In this document: in pieces, positions 32,984 to 42,732 of the stretch
Position numbering within the stretch: position 1 is the first letter of the stretch
Layout of the letters: the number at the start of each line of letters is the position of its first letter
DNA from: Curtobacterium sp. ER1/6
GTDB taxonomy: Bacteria > Actinomycetota > Actinomycetes > Actinomycetales > Microbacteriaceae
Assembly: GCF_001742745.1 (NCBI RefSeq)
Contig: NZ_MJAK01000013.1
Location: 1 to 55,827, forward strand
Length of the DNA stretch: 55,827 nucleotides
Direction of reading: 5' to 3'
Translations under genes and position numbers: made by a program
Notes under the pieces: model-generated
Told to the model about the DNA's origin: nothing
The model's database searches: none
What the model saw: only the letters and a program-made list of their open reading frames with translations

Positions 32984-33514
32984 GTGCCCCGGTCGGAGGT
33001 GCTGTTCGTCGGCGGCCGGTCGGGCGTCGGGAAGTCGACCGCGGCCGAGGCGCTCCACGACCTGCTCGTCGCCGCGGACGTGCCGCACGCCGTCGTCGAG
33101 GGCGACCTCCTCGACCTCGCGCACCCCGCACCGCACGTCGCGCACCCCGCTGCGCACCTGGCGGAGCGGAACCTCGCCGCGATGTGGGCCGCCTACCGCG
33201 AGCTCGGGCACCACCGGCTCGTCGTCACGAACACCGTGTCCGTGCTGCGGACCGCCGAGCTCGCCGCGGCGATGGGCGACGACCCGCTGGTCACCGCCGT
33301 CCTGCTCCGTGCCTCCGACACCACCACCGCCGGACGTCTCGCCCGCCGCGCGGGTGGTGCCGTCCCGCAGGCGCAACCGGCCCACAGCACGGCGACGGCC
33401 GGGAGGCTCGACTCGGCCGTCGCGGACACGGTCACCCGGGTGGACACCGACGGGCGCACGCCGGCGGAGGTCGCCCGCGTGCTCGGTGCGCTGACCGGCT
33501 GGCTGCCCGCCTGA
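32984..33514 (+). CDS. Small P-loop kinase-like ATPase
   Basis: A 176-residue protein with Walker A at [10 protein letters not shown] (10-19) near its N terminus and the overall shape of AAA-type small-molecule kinases (shikimate/gluconate/chloramphenicol-phosphotransferase group). [14 protein letters not shown] resembles the substrate-side acidic loop; [12 protein letters not shown] follows. The function is unknown. The start is uncertain between GTG 32984 and GTG 32999. A copy of the dispersed 11-mer near the end encodes TAGRL. A short hairpin follows at 33535-33557. Confidence 0.75.
   Translation: MPRSEVLFVGGRSGVGKSTAAEALHDLLVAADVPHAVVEGDLLDLAHPAPHVAHPAAHLAERNLAAMWAAYRELGHHRLVVTNTVSVLRTAELAAAMGDDPLVTAVLLRASDTTTAGRLARRAGGAVPQAQPAHSTATAGRLDSAVADTVTRVDTDGRTPAEVARVLGALTGWLPA
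33397..33407 (+). repeat. Single copy of the GGCCGGGAGGC core repeat inside a CDS
   Basis: Exact 11-mer in the P-loop protein gene, read as Thr-Ala-Gly-Arg-Leu. Confidence 0.75.
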
Positions 33515-33534
33515 GACTCCGAGGCCCCTGGCCT

Positions 33535-33557
33535 GTGGACGGCGTCGCTCCGTCCAC
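33535..33557 (+). terminator. Short hairpin after the P-loop gene
   Basis: GTGGACGG (33535-33542) and CCGTCCAC (33550-33557) flank a 7-base loop, 20 bases after the stop codon. Confidence 0.55.
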
Positions 33558-33608
33558 GGATCCGCACGCCGGGACCACCGTCCAGCGCGACCGGGGCAGG
33601 CTGGACGC

Positions 33609-35462
33609 ATGAACGACAACCGGCTCGGCACCGCGGTCAGCCCGTACCTCCGCCTGCACGCCGACAACCCGGTGGGCTGGCGGGAGTGGGGACCGGAGGC
33701 CTTCGCCGAGGCACGCGCACGCGACGTGCCCGTCCTCGTGTCGGTCGGCTACGCGACCTGCCACTGGTGCCACGTGATGGCGCGCGAGAGCTTCTCCGAC
33801 CCGGAGGTCGCCGAGCTCCTGCGGCGCGACTTCGTCGCCGTCAAGGTCGACCGCGAGGAACGTCCCGACGTGGACGCCAGCCTGATGGCCTCGGCGAGCG
33901 CGTTCACGCAGCAGCTCGGGTGGCCGCTCACGGCCTTCGCCACACCGGAGGGCCGCGTCTTCTTCGCCGGCACCTACTACCCGCCGACGCCGGTGGGACA
34001 GGTCGGCTCGTTCCGTCAGGTGCTCGCAGCGGTGCTCGATGCGTGGACGGAGCGTCGGCACGAGGTCGACGCGAACGCCGGTGCCATCGCGTCGGCGATC
34101 CGGCAGGGTGCCGAGGCGGACGCAGCCGCCCAGGGCGGCGATGTGACCGCGCGGGTCGAGCCGCGCCTCCCGTCCGTCGACGCGGTCCGGGGTGTCACCG
34201 CGCAGCTCGCCACGGCGGAGGACACGACCTACGGCGGGTTCGGTGGCGCGCCGAAGTTCCCCGGCGCACCGCTGCTCGAGTTCCTCGCCGACGTGGCGGC
34301 CGACGACACCGCCGATGCCGACGCCGACGCCGAGCGCGTCGCTGCCGGCCTGCTCGACCGGAGCCTGCACGCGATCCGGTCGACCGAGCTGACCGACGCC
34401 GACGGCGGCGTGTTCCGGTACGCGACCAAGCGGGACTGGAGCGTGCCGCACTACGAGCGGATGCTGTACGACAACGCGGGCCTGCTCGCGGTCGCCGACC
34501 GCGACCAGGCGAGGGGCATCGCGGACTTCCTCCGGGACACCCTGCGGCGCCCCGACGGTGCGTTCGTCGCCGCACAGGACAGCGAGTCCACCATCGACGG
34601 CCGCCGGGTCGAGGGCGAGTGGTACCGGCTGCCGCTCGACCAGCGGGGCCGGTACGCGCCGCCTCCCCTCGACGACCAGGTGCTCACCGGTTGGAACGGC
34701 CTGGCGATCCGCGGACTCGCCGTCGCCGGGGCGCGGCACGACGACGCGGAGATGATCGCGCTCGCACGGACCGCCGCCGACGCCGTCCTCGCCGCACACG
34801 TGCGGGACGACCACGTCGTCGTCCGCTCGAGCACGGCCCACGGCACGTCGTCCGCACCGCCCACCATCGAGGACGTCGGACTGCTGGCGGAGGGCCTGCT
34901 CGAACTCGCACTCGTCACGGGCGAGGTCGGGTACGCCGTCACCGCGCGGAGCCTCGTCGACGACGGGCTCGCCGGACGGTTCGAGGCCGATGCCGTCCTG
35001 GCGGCCGCCGGGACCGCGACGGGCGAGCAGCCGCAGACCGCGATGCGCTCGGGGACCGTGGCGCTGGCGTCGGCGGCCGCGGTGCTCGCGGCGCTCACCG
35101 GGGACCACGACCTGCGGACGGCGGCGGCGTCCCTCGTGGCCGACCGCGCGCGGACGGGGACGGAACGGCCCCTCGGGCACGCAGACGCCCTCGGACTGGC
35201 GCTCGCGTTGCAGCGGCCGTCGCGCGAGGTCGTCGTCGTGGCCGCTGCGGACGACCCCCTCCGCCGACCCGCACGGCACGCCCGCCGACCCGGGACCGTG
35301 GTCGCGACCGTGACCTCGGAGCAGGCCCGCGCGTGGGCCGACGCCGGCTTCTCCCTGTTCGCCGGTCGCGACGGGAGCGCTCCCGCCGCGTACGTCTGCC
35401 ACGACCACGTCTGCGCCCTGCCGGCACACACGGACGCCGAGCTCGCCGACCAGCTCCGCTGA
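33609..35462 (+). CDS. DUF255/YyaL-type thioredoxin-domain protein
   Basis: A 617-residue protein of the YyaL/SSP411 family. The N-terminal thioredoxin-like domain has Cys51-His-Trp-Cys54 in [18 protein letters not shown], followed by an (alpha/alpha)6-barrel similar to N-acylglucosamine epimerases. [17 protein letters not shown] and FFAGTYYPP are conserved. The biochemical role is not established for the family. The length is slightly short (members are often 650-700), with a compact C terminus. CAGGCT lies six bases upstream of the ATG. One copy of the repeat core (34165-34175) encodes RLPSV. Confidence 0.9.
   Translation: MNDNRLGTAVSPYLRLHADNPVGWREWGPEAFAEARARDVPVLVSVGYATCHWCHVMARESFSDPEVAELLRRDFVAVKVDREERPDVDASLMASASAFTQQLGWPLTAFATPEGRVFFAGTYYPPTPVGQVGSFRQVLAAVLDAWTERRHEVDANAGAIASAIRQGAEADAAAQGGDVTARVEPRLPSVDAVRGVTAQLATAEDTTYGGFGGAPKFPGAPLLEFLADVAADDTADADADAERVAAGLLDRSLHAIRSTELTDADGGVFRYATKRDWSVPHYERMLYDNAGLLAVADRDQARGIADFLRDTLRRPDGAFVAAQDSESTIDGRRVEGEWYRLPLDQRGRYAPPPLDDQVLTGWNGLAIRGLAVAGARHDDAEMIALARTAADAVLAAHVRDDHVVVRSSTAHGTSSAPPTIEDVGLLAEGLLELALVTGEVGYAVTARSLVDDGLAGRFEADAVLAAAGTATGEQPQTAMRSGTVALASAAAVLAALTGDHDLRTAAASLVADRARTGTERPLGHADALGLALALQRPSREVVVVAAADDPLRRPARHARRPGTVVATVTSEQARAWADAGFSLFAGRDGSAPAAYVCHDHVCALPAHTDAELADQLR
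34165..34175 (-). repeat. Single copy of the GGACGGGAGGC core repeat inside a CDS
   Basis: Exact 11-mer on the minus strand in the DUF255 gene; the coding strand reads Arg-Leu-Pro-Ser-Val at the junction after the thioredoxin domain. Confidence 0.75.
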
Positions 35463-35540
35463 TCGTCCCCGCTGGCCGACTCCGCTGCGGGCGGACGACG
35501 ACCCCACCGACGCCATCCGCTCCGCTATCCTGGAATGCTC

Positions 35541-38500
35541 ATGTCTGCCACGCCCGTCATCACGTACCCGCCCGAACTGCCGGTGTCGCAGCGGCGGGAC
35601 GACATCGCCGCCGCGATCCGCGACCACCAGGTCGTGATCGTCGCGGGTGCCACCGGCTCGGGCAAGACGACGCAGCTGCCGAAGATCTGCCTCGAGCTGG
35701 GGCGCGAGTCCATCGGGCACACGCAGCCCCGGCGGATCGCCGCCCGGACCATCGCCGAGCGAGTCTCCGAGGAGCTCGGCGGCGAGCTCGGCGACCTCGT
35801 GGGCTACCAGGTGCGGTTCACCGACAAGGTGAGCGCGAACACTCGGATCAAGCTGATGACCGACGGGATCCTGCTCAACGAGATCCACTTCGACCGCGAC
35901 CTGAAGCGCTACGACACGATCATCATCGACGAGGCGCACGAGCGGTCCCTCACGATCGACTTCCTGCTCGGGTACATCAAGCGGCTCCTCCCCCGCCGGC
36001 CCGACCTCAAGGTGATCATCACCTCCGCGACGATCGACCCCGAGTCGTTCTCGCAGCACTTCGGCGGTGCTCCGATCATCGAGGTGTCCGGCCGCACCTA
36101 CCCGGTCGAGGTCCGCTACCGACCGCTCGTGGCCGAGGACACCGGCGACGACACCACCGACGAGACCGACCCGCGAACGGACGACAGCGGCGACGGCGGG
36201 AACGCCGACGACCGCGACGTGCTGCAGGGCATCACCGACGCGCTCGACGAGCTGGCGCGCGAGGACCCGGGCGACGTGCTCGTGTTCCTCTCCGGCGAGA
36301 ACGAGATCCGTGACGCGCAGGACGCCATCGAGGGCAGGCGCTACCCGGGCACCGAGGTCCTGCCGCTCTACGGTCGGCTCTCCGCGGCGGACCAGCACCG
36401 CGTCTTCGACAAGCGCACCACGCCGGGCGTCCGACGTCGCGTCGTCCTGGCGACCAACGTCGCGGAGACGAGCCTCACCGTGCCGGGCATCAAGTACGTC
36501 GTCGACACCGGCACGGCCCGCATCTCCCGGTACTCCCCGCGGGCCAAGGTGCAGCGTCTGCCGATCGAGGCGATCAGCCAGGCGAGCGCGAACCAGCGGT
36601 CCGGTCGCGCGGGCCGCACCAGCGCGGGCATCGCGATCCGGCTGTACTCCGAGCAGGACTTCGACCGGCGCCCCGAGTACACCGACCCCGAGATCCTCCG
36701 CACGAACCTGGCGGCGGTCATCCTGCAGATGATCTCGCTCGGGTTCGGCGACATCGAGTCGTTCCCGTTCCTCCAGCCGCCGGACTCCCGGGGCGTGAAG
36801 GACGGCCTCGACCTGCTCCGCGAGCTCCGTGCGGTCGACGCCGACGGCCGGATCACGCGGTCCGGGCGGCAGCTGACCCGCCTGCCGATCGACCCCCGCC
36901 TCGGCCGGATGGTGCTCGAGGCCGGCCGGCAGGGCGTCGGGCGCGAGGTCATCGCGATCGTCAGCGCCTTGAGCATCCAGGACCCGCGCGAACGGCCCCT
37001 CGAGAAGCGTGCGCACGCCGACCAGCTGCACGCGCGGTTCGCCGACCCCACGAGTGACTTCCTGACCCTGCTCAACCTCTGGAACCACATCGAGGACAAG
37101 CAGGACGAGATGTCGTCGAGCGCGTTCCGACGGCTGTGCAAGGCCGAGTTCCTGAACCACCTGCGCATCCGCGAGTGGCAGGACCTGTACCGGCAGCTCT
37201 CCCGCGCAGCGAAGCAGGTCGACGTCCGCGTGGGGCAGTCCCGCTCCGAGGACGGCGACGCCGTGCACCGGTCGCTCCTCGCCGGGCTCCTCAGCCAGAT
37301 CGGGCTCCGCGACAAGGAGAAGCGCGACTACCTCGGGTCCCGGAACACCCGGTTCGTGGTGTTCCCGGGCAGCGTCCTGGCGAAGAAGCAGCCGGACGCC
37401 GTGATGGCCGCCGAGCTCGTCGAGACGAGCCGCCTGTTCGCGCGCACGGTCGCCAGGATCGACCCCGCCTGGGTGGAGCCGCTCGCCGGCGACCTGCTGA
37501 AGCGCACGTACGGCGAACCGCACTGGGAGAAGAAGCAGGGCGCGGTGGTCGCGTACGAGCGGGTGACCCTGTTCGGCGTCCCGATCGTGCAGCGCCGGCG
37601 CGTGCAGTACAAGCGCGTGGACCCGGAGCACTCGCGCGAGCTGTTCATCCGACACGCCCTCGTCGAGGGCGAGTGGGACGCGCAGCAGGCGTTCGACCGG
37701 GCGAACCGGAAGCTCCGCCGCGAACTCGAGCAGCTCGAGGAACGCACCCGTCGCCGCGACATCCTGTTCGACGACGAGCGCGTGTACGAGTTCTACGACG
37801 CCCGCGTCCCCGCCGACATCGCGACCACCCGCGACTTCGAGGGGTGGTGGCGCCAGGCGCGACGCGAGCAGCCCGACCTGCTCACGATGCGCCGGACGGA
37901 CCTGCTCGACGAGGACGCGGCAGAAGCAGCGCAGGACCAGCAGGAGTACCCGACGCAGTGGCGCTCCGGCGACCAGCGCCTCGCCATCAAGTACCGCTTC
38001 GAGCCGGGCGCGCAGGACGACGGTGTGAGCGTCCAGGTGCCGCTCGCGCTGCTCCCCAGGATGCGCGAGGAGGGCTTCGACTGGCAGGTCCGCGGGCTCC
38101 GGAAGGAGCTCGTCACCGCGCTCATCAAGTCGCTGCCGAAGCAGATCCGCAAGAACGTCGTCCCCGCCGCGGACTGGGCCGAGAAGATCGTCGCCGAACT
38201 GCCCGACGACGCACCGACCGAGCCGACGGAGTCGTTCCGCGCGACGCTCGCCCGGGCCATCCAGCGGATGACCTACGTGTCCGTCAGCGAGTCCGACTTC
38301 GACCTCGGCCGCGTCCCGGCGCACCTGCTGCCGACGTGGGCCGTCGTCGACGAGCGCGGCCGTCGTGTGGAGACCGGTAAGGACCTCTCGGCACTGCAGA
38401 CGAAGCTCAAGGACCGGACCCAGCAGAGCGTCGCCTCCGCGACGGTGCAGGCGGCGGCACGGCCGGGAGGCGCGGCACGCGTCGCCGGGGCGGCCTCCGG

Positions 38501-39392
38501 CGCGCAGGTGGAACGGTCCGGCCTCACCGCCTGGCCCTCCCAGGACCTGCCGCAGGTCCTCGACACGAAGCAGGCGGGCGGCGTGATCCGCGCCTACCCG
38601 TCGCTGGTCGAGGAGGGCGAGGGCCCGAAGGCGACCGTCGGCGTGCAGCTCCTCGCGACCCCCGGTGACCGGGCCGTGCGGATGCCCGCCGGTGTCCGCC
38701 GGCTCGTCATGCACGCGGTGCCGTCCCCGGTGTCGTACGTGCAGTCGCACCTGACCGCACAGGAGAAGCTGGCCCTGGCGGCGAGCCCGTACCCCTCGAC
38801 GGCGGCGCTGTTCGACGACGTGCTCGCGGCGGTCGTCGATGCCGGCATCCGACGGCTGCACCCGGACGGGCTCGTGTTCTCGAGGGCGGAGTTCGAGGCC
38901 GTCCGCGACGCCGTGTCCGCGACGGTGGTCGACACGATGTTCACCGCCGTGTCCGAGGTCGCGGCCGTCCTCACCGCGCAGCGCGCCGCCGACAAGTCGA
39001 TGAAGCAGGCGAACTCGATGGCGCTGCTCCCGGCACTCACCGACATGCGCCAGCAGACCGAGCGCCTGGTCTTCCCGGGCTTCGTCGCGGTCGCCGGACT
39101 CGACCGGCTCCGGCGGATCCGGGTGTACCTGCAGGGCATCGACGCACGCGTGCAGAAGCTCCTGCAGAACCCGGGGCGCGACGCGACGTGGATGCGCGAG
39201 GTCACCGTGGCGACCGACCGCTACACGGACGCGGGCGGCACCTTCCCGCCGGCCGTCGGGGCGCACCCGGAGCTCGTGCACGCCCGGTGGATGCTCGAGG
39301 AGTTCCGACTGAGCCTGTTCGCGCAGGAGCTCGGCACCGCCGAGACCGTCTCGCTGCAGCGCATCACGAAGGCCCTGGCCGCCGCCCGGTGA
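35541..39392 (+). CDS. hrpA: ATP-dependent RNA helicase HrpA
   Basis: A 1283-residue DEAH-box helicase of full HrpA length. Walker A is GATGSGKTTQLPK (about 36-48), the DEAH box is IIIDEAHERS (about 130), motif III is SAT in VIITSATIDPES, and motif VI is NQRSGRAGRTSAG. The HA2/OB region and the long C-terminal DUF3418 domain follow. HrpA removes stalled ribosomes by translocating on mRNA in E. coli. Two in-frame ATGs (35535, 35541) are possible; TATCCT at 35526-35531 fits the second better. Near residue 972 an Ala/Gly-rich stretch contains the dispersed 11-mer (38461-38471). Confidence 0.95.
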   Translation: MSATPVITYPPELPVSQRRDDIAAAIRDHQVVIVAGATGSGKTTQLPKICLELGRESIGHTQPRRIAARTIAERVSEELGGELGDLVGYQVRFTDKVSANTRIKLMTDGILLNEIHFDRDLKRYDTIIIDEAHERSLTIDFLLGYIKRLLPRRPDLKVIITSATIDPESFSQHFGGAPIIEVSGRTYPVEVRYRPLVAEDTGDDTTDETDPRTDDSGDGGNADDRDVLQGITDALDELAREDPGDVLVFLSGENEIRDAQDAIEGRRYPGTEVLPLYGRLSAADQHRVFDKRTTPGVRRRVVLATNVAETSLTVPGIKYVVDTGTARISRYSPRAKVQRLPIEAISQASANQRSGRAGRTSAGIAIRLYSEQDFDRRPEYTDPEILRTNLAAVILQMISLGFGDIESFPFLQPPDSRGVKDGLDLLRELRAVDADGRITRSGRQLTRLPIDPRLGRMVLEAGRQGVGREVIAIVSALSIQDPRERPLEKRAHADQLHARFADPTSDFLTLLNLWNHIEDKQDEMSSSAFRRLCKAEFLNHLRIREWQDLYRQLSRAAKQVDVRVGQSRSEDGDAVHRSLLAGLLSQIGLRDKEKRDYLGSRNTRFVVFPGSVLAKKQPDAVMAAELVETSRLFARTVARIDPAWVEPLAGDLLKRTYGEPHWEKKQGAVVAYERVTLFGVPIVQRRRVQYKRVDPEHSRELFIRHALVEGEWDAQQAFDRANRKLRRELEQLEERTRRRDILFDDERVYEFYDARVPADIATTRDFEGWWRQARREQPDLLTMRRTDLLDEDAAEAAQDQQEYPTQWRSGDQRLAIKYRFEPGAQDDGVSVQVPLALLPRMREEGFDWQVRGLRKELVTALIKSLPKQIRKNVVPAADWAEKIVAELPDDAPTEPTESFRATLARAIQRMTYVSVSESDFDLGRVPAHLLPTWAVVDERGRRVETGKDLSALQTKLKDRTQQSVASATVQAAARPGGAARVAGAASGAQVERSGLTAWPSQDLPQVLDTKQAGGVIRAYPSLVEEGEGPKATVGVQLLATPGDRAVRMPAGVRRLVMHAVPSPVSYVQSHLTAQEKLALAASPYPSTAALFDDVLAAVVDAGIRRLHPDGLVFSRAEFEAVRDAVSATVVDTMFTAVSEVAAVLTAQRAADKSMKQANSMALLPALTDMRQQTERLVFPGFVAVAGLDRLRRIRVYLQGIDARVQKLLQNPGRDATWMREVTVATDRYTDAGGTFPPAVGAHPELVHARWMLEEFRLSLFAQELGTAETVSLQRITKALAAAR
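38461..38471 (+). repeat. Single copy of the GGCCGGGAGGC core repeat inside hrpA
   Basis: Exact 11-mer, read as Arg-Pro-Gly-Gly-Ala in an Ala/Gly-rich low-complexity segment of HrpA that looks like a linker insertion. Confidence 0.75.
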
Positions 39393-39398
39393 TCGGGC

Positions 39399-39956
39399 TC
39401 AGCCGGCGTCGGTGGCCAGCCCCTCGACGGCCAGCCCCTCGACCACGGTGACGTTCGGCAGCGCCGCAAGGGTCCGACCGGGCAGGAACACCTTCGCCCC
39501 GCGGAGCCCGGCGCCCACGACGACCTCCGGAGCACCGAGCACGCGGGCGTCGACGTACACCGGCCAGTCCGCGGGCAGCCCGATCGGGGTGATCCCGCCG
39601 TGCTCCATGCCGGTCAGCTCGACCGCCTGGTCCATCGGCGCGAAGCTCGCCTTGCGGACGTCGAGCAGCTTCTTCACGACCCGGTTCACGTCGAGCTTCG
39701 TCGACGCGAGCACCACGCACGCCGCGTAGCGGACCTCGTCGCCGCGCTTCCCCACGACGACGATGCAGTTCGCGCCGCCCTCGAGCGGGTAGCCGTACGC
39801 CTCGGAGAACGCCGCGGTGTCAGCGAGGGCCGGGTCGATCGGCGCCGCCTGGATCGTCGACAGCAGGTCGCTCGGCAGCGCGACGAGCGCCTGGGCGACG
39901 GGGATCGCGAGGAACCCGGTGGCGACGAGGGCAGGGGAACGATCGAGCGTCGGCAT
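39399..39956 (-). CDS. YbaK/EbsC-type aminoacyl-tRNA deacylase
   Basis: A 185-residue member of the YbaK/ProX editing family, which hydrolyses mischarged tRNAs (Cys or Ala on tRNA-Pro). The expected core is visible: CIVVVGKRGDEVRYAACVVL, LDVNRVVKKLLDVRKASFAP with the conserved lysines, and ELTGMEHGGITPIGLP. The ATG at 39956 follows TAGGCT by six bases (minus strand). The C terminus contains an exact 15-bp tandem duplication (39414-39428 and 39429-39443) giving VEGLA twice. Confidence 0.9.
   Translation of the reverse strand: MPTLDRSPALVATGFLAIPVAQALVALPSDLLSTIQAAPIDPALADTAAFSEAYGYPLEGGANCIVVVGKRGDEVRYAACVVLASTKLDVNRVVKKLLDVRKASFAPMDQAVELTGMEHGGITPIGLPADWPVYVDARVLGAPEVVVGAGLRGAKVFLPGRTLAALPNVTVVEGLAVEGLATDAG
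39414..39443. repeat. 15-bp tandem duplication at the 3' end of the YbaK gene
   Basis: GGCCAGCCCCTCGAC is present twice in direct succession. It is in frame and adds five residues near the C terminus, so it probably has little effect. Confidence 0.85.
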
Positions 39957-39999
39957 GCCCCGAGCCTAGGGAGCAACCGACGGACGGACGGTCAGGCGG

Positions 40000-40671
40000 T
40001 CAGGCGCGCTCGTCGATCGACCGTGCTCCGGGCACGGGCGGGGCCGGATCCTCCGACGCCTCGGGGTCGTCCGCCCGCGCCCACTTCACCGTCCACCGGA
40101 CCAACGGCTGCACGCGGTCCCACGCCGCGGTGACGTCGTCGAGCGGGCTCTCGAGCGGCAGGTGCACGAGCGCGGCGTAGTGCTGCATCCGGAGCAGGTC
40201 GATCCGCGGGTGGTCGGCGTCGTACCCGCGTGGGGCGGTCTTCAGCGGCGGACCGGCCAGTTCGTACCCGGCGTCCACCAGGGCGTCGAGCTCCCGACGG
40301 AGGGCGGCCGCGGCCCGGGGGTGCTCGTCGATCGCGGTGCGCGCGGCGTGCAGCTGATCGCGCGACGGTCCGTAGAGCCCACCGCCGACCTGCAGTCCGT
40401 CGGCCCCGGCGCTGAGGTACATGCCACCCGCGGTCAGTCCGGTGTCCTCGCGGTACGGCCGCTCGTCCGGCGTGAAGCGCAGGTCACGGTGCTGGCGCAG
40501 CACCCGGCCCGGGCCGTACCGCCGCGACGCCTCCTCGAGCAGCTCCTCCATGGGATCGCGGACGTGCCGCTCCCAGTCCTCGCGGTGGTCCTCGAACCAC
40601 GACTTCTCGTTGTGTGCGGCGAGCCCGCGGAAGAACGTCGCCAGCGCGGGCGAGAACGGCGTCTCGGTCAT
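40000..40671 (-). CDS. DUF2461 (TIGR02453) family protein
   Basis: A 223-residue protein with the DUF2461 hallmarks FSPALATFFRGLAAHNEKSW, FEDHREDWERHVRDP and RDLRFTPDERPYREDTG. The function of the family is unknown. The ATG at 40671 matches the conserved N terminus; the frame stays open upstream but the added residues do not fit. It is divergent from the CAT-like gene at 40733. Confidence 0.88.
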   Translation of the reverse strand: MTETPFSPALATFFRGLAAHNEKSWFEDHREDWERHVRDPMEELLEEASRRYGPGRVLRQHRDLRFTPDERPYREDTGLTAGGMYLSAGADGLQVGGGLYGPSRDQLHAARTAIDEHPRAAAALRRELDALVDAGYELAGPPLKTAPRGYDADHPRIDLLRMQHYAALVHLPLESPLDDVTAAWDRVQPLVRWTVKWARADDPEASEDPAPPVPGARSIDERA

Positions 40672-40732
40672 GCCCGAGTGAACCGCCCCGTGGTGCACGG
40701 TCGTCGGCAGCCCGGGGTACGAGACTGGCCCC

Positions 40733-41383
40733 GTGAACGGACTCCGACCGATCGACCTCGACACCTGGCCGCGGCGCGAGCACTTCGCGCACTACCGCCG
40801 GGAGCCGTGCGCGTGGGAGCTGACCGTCGACGTGGACGTCACCGCGTTCGTCGCTGCGGTGCGAGCCGCCGGTGTGAAGACCTACCCGTCCCAGATCTGG
40901 GCGATCTCCACGGTCGTGAACCGGCACGCCGAGTTCCGGATGCAGCTCACCCCCGACGGGCAGCCCGCCGTGTGGGACGTCGTCCACCCGACCTTCACGG
41001 TGTTCCACCCCGACACGGAGACGTTCTCGGTGCTCGTGGTCGAGCACGACGACGACCCGCGGGCGTTCCACGATGCGGTGGTCACGACGACGGCGACGTA
41101 CCGGGACGACCACCGGATGTTCCCGCAGGGCACGGGTCGCACGGACACGTTCGACGTCTCGACCCTCCCCCGCACGTCGTTCACCGGCTTCGCCCTGCAC
41201 CTGACCGGCGCTGAGGACCACCTGCTGCCGATCGTCACGCTCGGCCGCTACCGGCAGCAGGGCGACCGCACCCTGATGCCGCTCGCGCTGCGGGTGAACC
41301 ACGCGGCGGTGGACGGCTTCCACGCCTCCCGCTTCGTCACCGAGCTCGAGGAGCTGTTCGCCGACCCGTCCTGGCTCGGCTGA
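40733..41383 (+). CDS. Chloramphenicol acetyltransferase-like (type A CAT fold) protein
   Basis: A 216-residue protein of type A CAT length. The catalytic His190 lies in LRVNHAAVDGFHASRFVTEL, matching HHAVCDGFH of true CATs except that the first His is Asn and Cys is Val. The N terminus (IDLDTWPRREHFAHYR) also matches. TGFALHLTG is in the trimer-interface region. The likely reaction is acetyl-CoA-dependent O-acetylation; whether chloramphenicol is a real substrate is not shown. The start is GTG at 40733. Confidence 0.85.
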   Translation: MNGLRPIDLDTWPRREHFAHYRREPCAWELTVDVDVTAFVAAVRAAGVKTYPSQIWAISTVVNRHAEFRMQLTPDGQPAVWDVVHPTFTVFHPDTETFSVLVVEHDDDPRAFHDAVVTTTATYRDDHRMFPQGTGRTDTFDVSTLPRTSFTGFALHLTGAEDHLLPIVTLGRYRQQGDRTLMPLALRVNHAAVDGFHASRFVTELEELFADPSWLG

Positions 41384-41430
41384 CCGTCCCGTCCCCCGGT
41401 CGCACACCGCCCGGGAGCACCGTGGTCGGC

Positions 41431-41904
41431 ATGCACGACGACGAACTCACCGCCCTCGCGGTCTCCCGCGCCCTCGACAACGTCGCCGACGGTGGCAAGC
41501 CCTTCGCCTGCCTGATCGTCCGCGACGGCGAGGTCGTGGTCGAGGCCGTCAACCACGTCGCCCAGACCGGCGATCCGACGGCGCACGCCGAGATCCGCGC
41601 GATCCGCGCCGCCGCCGAGCAGGGCATCACCGACCTGACCGGGTACGACGTGTTCGTCACCGCGTACCCGTGCCCGATGTGCCTCGGCGCGCTGTACTAC
41701 GCCCAGCCCGACCGCGTGGTCTTCGCGGCGACCCGCGAGCAGGAGGGCGAGCACTACGAGGACGGCAACCGCCTGATGACGCTGGCGACCTTCTACGACG
41801 AGTACGCGAAGCCGGTCGAGGACCGCGCCCTGCCGACCGAGCAGGGCCGGGTCGACGACCCGACGGCGCCGTTCCGCGAGTGGACCGCCCGCCACCCGTC
41901 CTGA
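41431..41904 (+). CDS. Nucleoside/guanine deaminase-like zinc enzyme
   Basis: A 157-residue member of the cytidine/deoxycytidylate deaminase superfamily. The zinc and catalytic residues are His52 and Glu54 in TAHAEIRA and Cys81/Cys84 in YPCPMCLG. The spacing and the long C-terminal tail (YEDGNRLMTLATFYDEYAKP) fit guanine-deaminase-type proteins more than TadA. The start could instead be GTG 41422, which is nearer GGGAG at 41413-41417. A hairpin at 41921-41964 follows the stop. Confidence 0.85.
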   Translation: MHDDELTALAVSRALDNVADGGKPFACLIVRDGEVVVEAVNHVAQTGDPTAHAEIRAIRAAAEQGITDLTGYDVFVTAYPCPMCLGALYYAQPDRVVFAATREQEGEHYEDGNRLMTLATFYDEYAKPVEDRALPTEQGRVDDPTAPFREWTARHPS

Positions 41905-41920
41905 CCGGGGTGACGACGGA

Positions 41921-41964
41921 CGGACGGGAGGCCCGTGGCGGTGCCGCCACGGGCCTCCCGTCCG
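41921..41964. terminator. Perfect 21-bp hairpin with paired GGACGGGAGGC cores
   Basis: Arms 41921-41941 and 41944-41964 are exact complements with only TG between. The cores are at 41922-41932 and 41953-41963. It lies between convergent genes, the deaminase and the response regulator. Confidence 0.87.
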
Positions 41965-41994
41965 ACACGGATCGCGACCACCCGTGATCCGGTC

Positions 41995-42732
41995 TCAAGG
42001 AGCCGGCGTCAGCCGGTAGAGCACCTGCGGACGGCCACGACGGCCGTACCGGTGCGCCAGGTCGATGGCGCCCGTCGCGACGAGGTGGTCGAGGTAGCGG
42101 CGCGCGGTGGCGCGTGAGGTGCCGGTGGCCCCGGCGACCTCGTCGGCCGAGCGGGCGACCACCGGGTCGAGGGCCGCGACGACGCGACCGAGCGTGGTGG
42201 CGCTGACGCCCTTGGGCAGGGCGCCCTCGGAGGTGCCGCCCGAGGCGCGGGCGGGGGTGACCACGCGCACCGAGCCCGTGGCGAGCAGGCGGTCGACGTC
42301 GCCTTGCCCCATCGGCACGTCGCGGTGCGCGTCGTCGCGTGACCGGCGCTCGACGGCGTAGGCGCGCAACCGGTCCTGCAGGGCCTCGCGGTCGAACGGC
42401 TTGAGCAGGTACCCGACCGGGTGCGCGGCGAGCGCCTGCCGCACGGTGACCTGGTCGCGCGAGGAGCTGACGACGAGCACGTCGGTCCGGTCGACACCGG
42501 CGACGTGCATGCGGTGCAGCACCTCGATGCCGCTGATGTCGGGCAGGCGCATGTCGAGGAGCACGAGGTCGACCCCGCGCTCGACCGAGGCCAGCGCGGC
42601 GCCGCCGGACGCGACCGCCCCGACGACCGCGAAGCCCTCGGTGGCGGCGACCCACCGGGTGTGGAGTGCGCGGGCGCCCGCGTCGTCGTCGACCACGAGC
42701 ACCCGCAGCGGTGCGGGCCCGGACGCCGTCAC
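41995..42732 (-). CDS. CitB/DcuR-type response regulator
   Basis: A 245-residue regulator. The receiver domain has the acidic pocket VDDD (14-17), the phospho-acceptor Asp60 in LVLLDMRLPD, and Lys111 in YLLKPFD. The C-terminal helix-turn-helix (SADEVAGATGTSRATARRYL) is of the CitB type, followed by GRRGRPQVLYRL. It should be phosphorylated by the adjacent histidine kinase and activate a carboxylate transport operon, most simply the divergent tctCBA. The GTG start overlaps the kinase stop (GTGA). Confidence 0.92.
   Translation of the reverse strand: MTASGPAPLRVLVVDDDAGARALHTRWVAATEGFAVVGAVASGGAALASVERGVDLVLLDMRLPDISGIEVLHRMHVAGVDRTDVLVVSSSRDQVTVRQALAAHPVGYLLKPFDREALQDRLRAYAVERRSRDDAHRDVPMGQGDVDRLLATGSVRVVTPARASGGTSEGALPKGVSATTLGRVVAALDPVVARSADEVAGATGTSRATARRYLDHLVATGAIDLAHRYGRRGRPQVLYRLTPAP

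Noticed and set aside
33432..39281. A 1949-codon open frame on the minus strand
   Set aside because: It is antisense to hrpA and the DUF255 gene. It is an artefact of high third-position G+C and shows no recognisable domain.
40733..41383. Reading the CAT-like gene as a chloramphenicol-resistance determinant
   Set aside because: The fold and catalytic His are present, but the active-site motif differs (NHAAVDG for HHAVCDG), and there is no mobile context. Only a CAT-like acetyltransferase can be supported.
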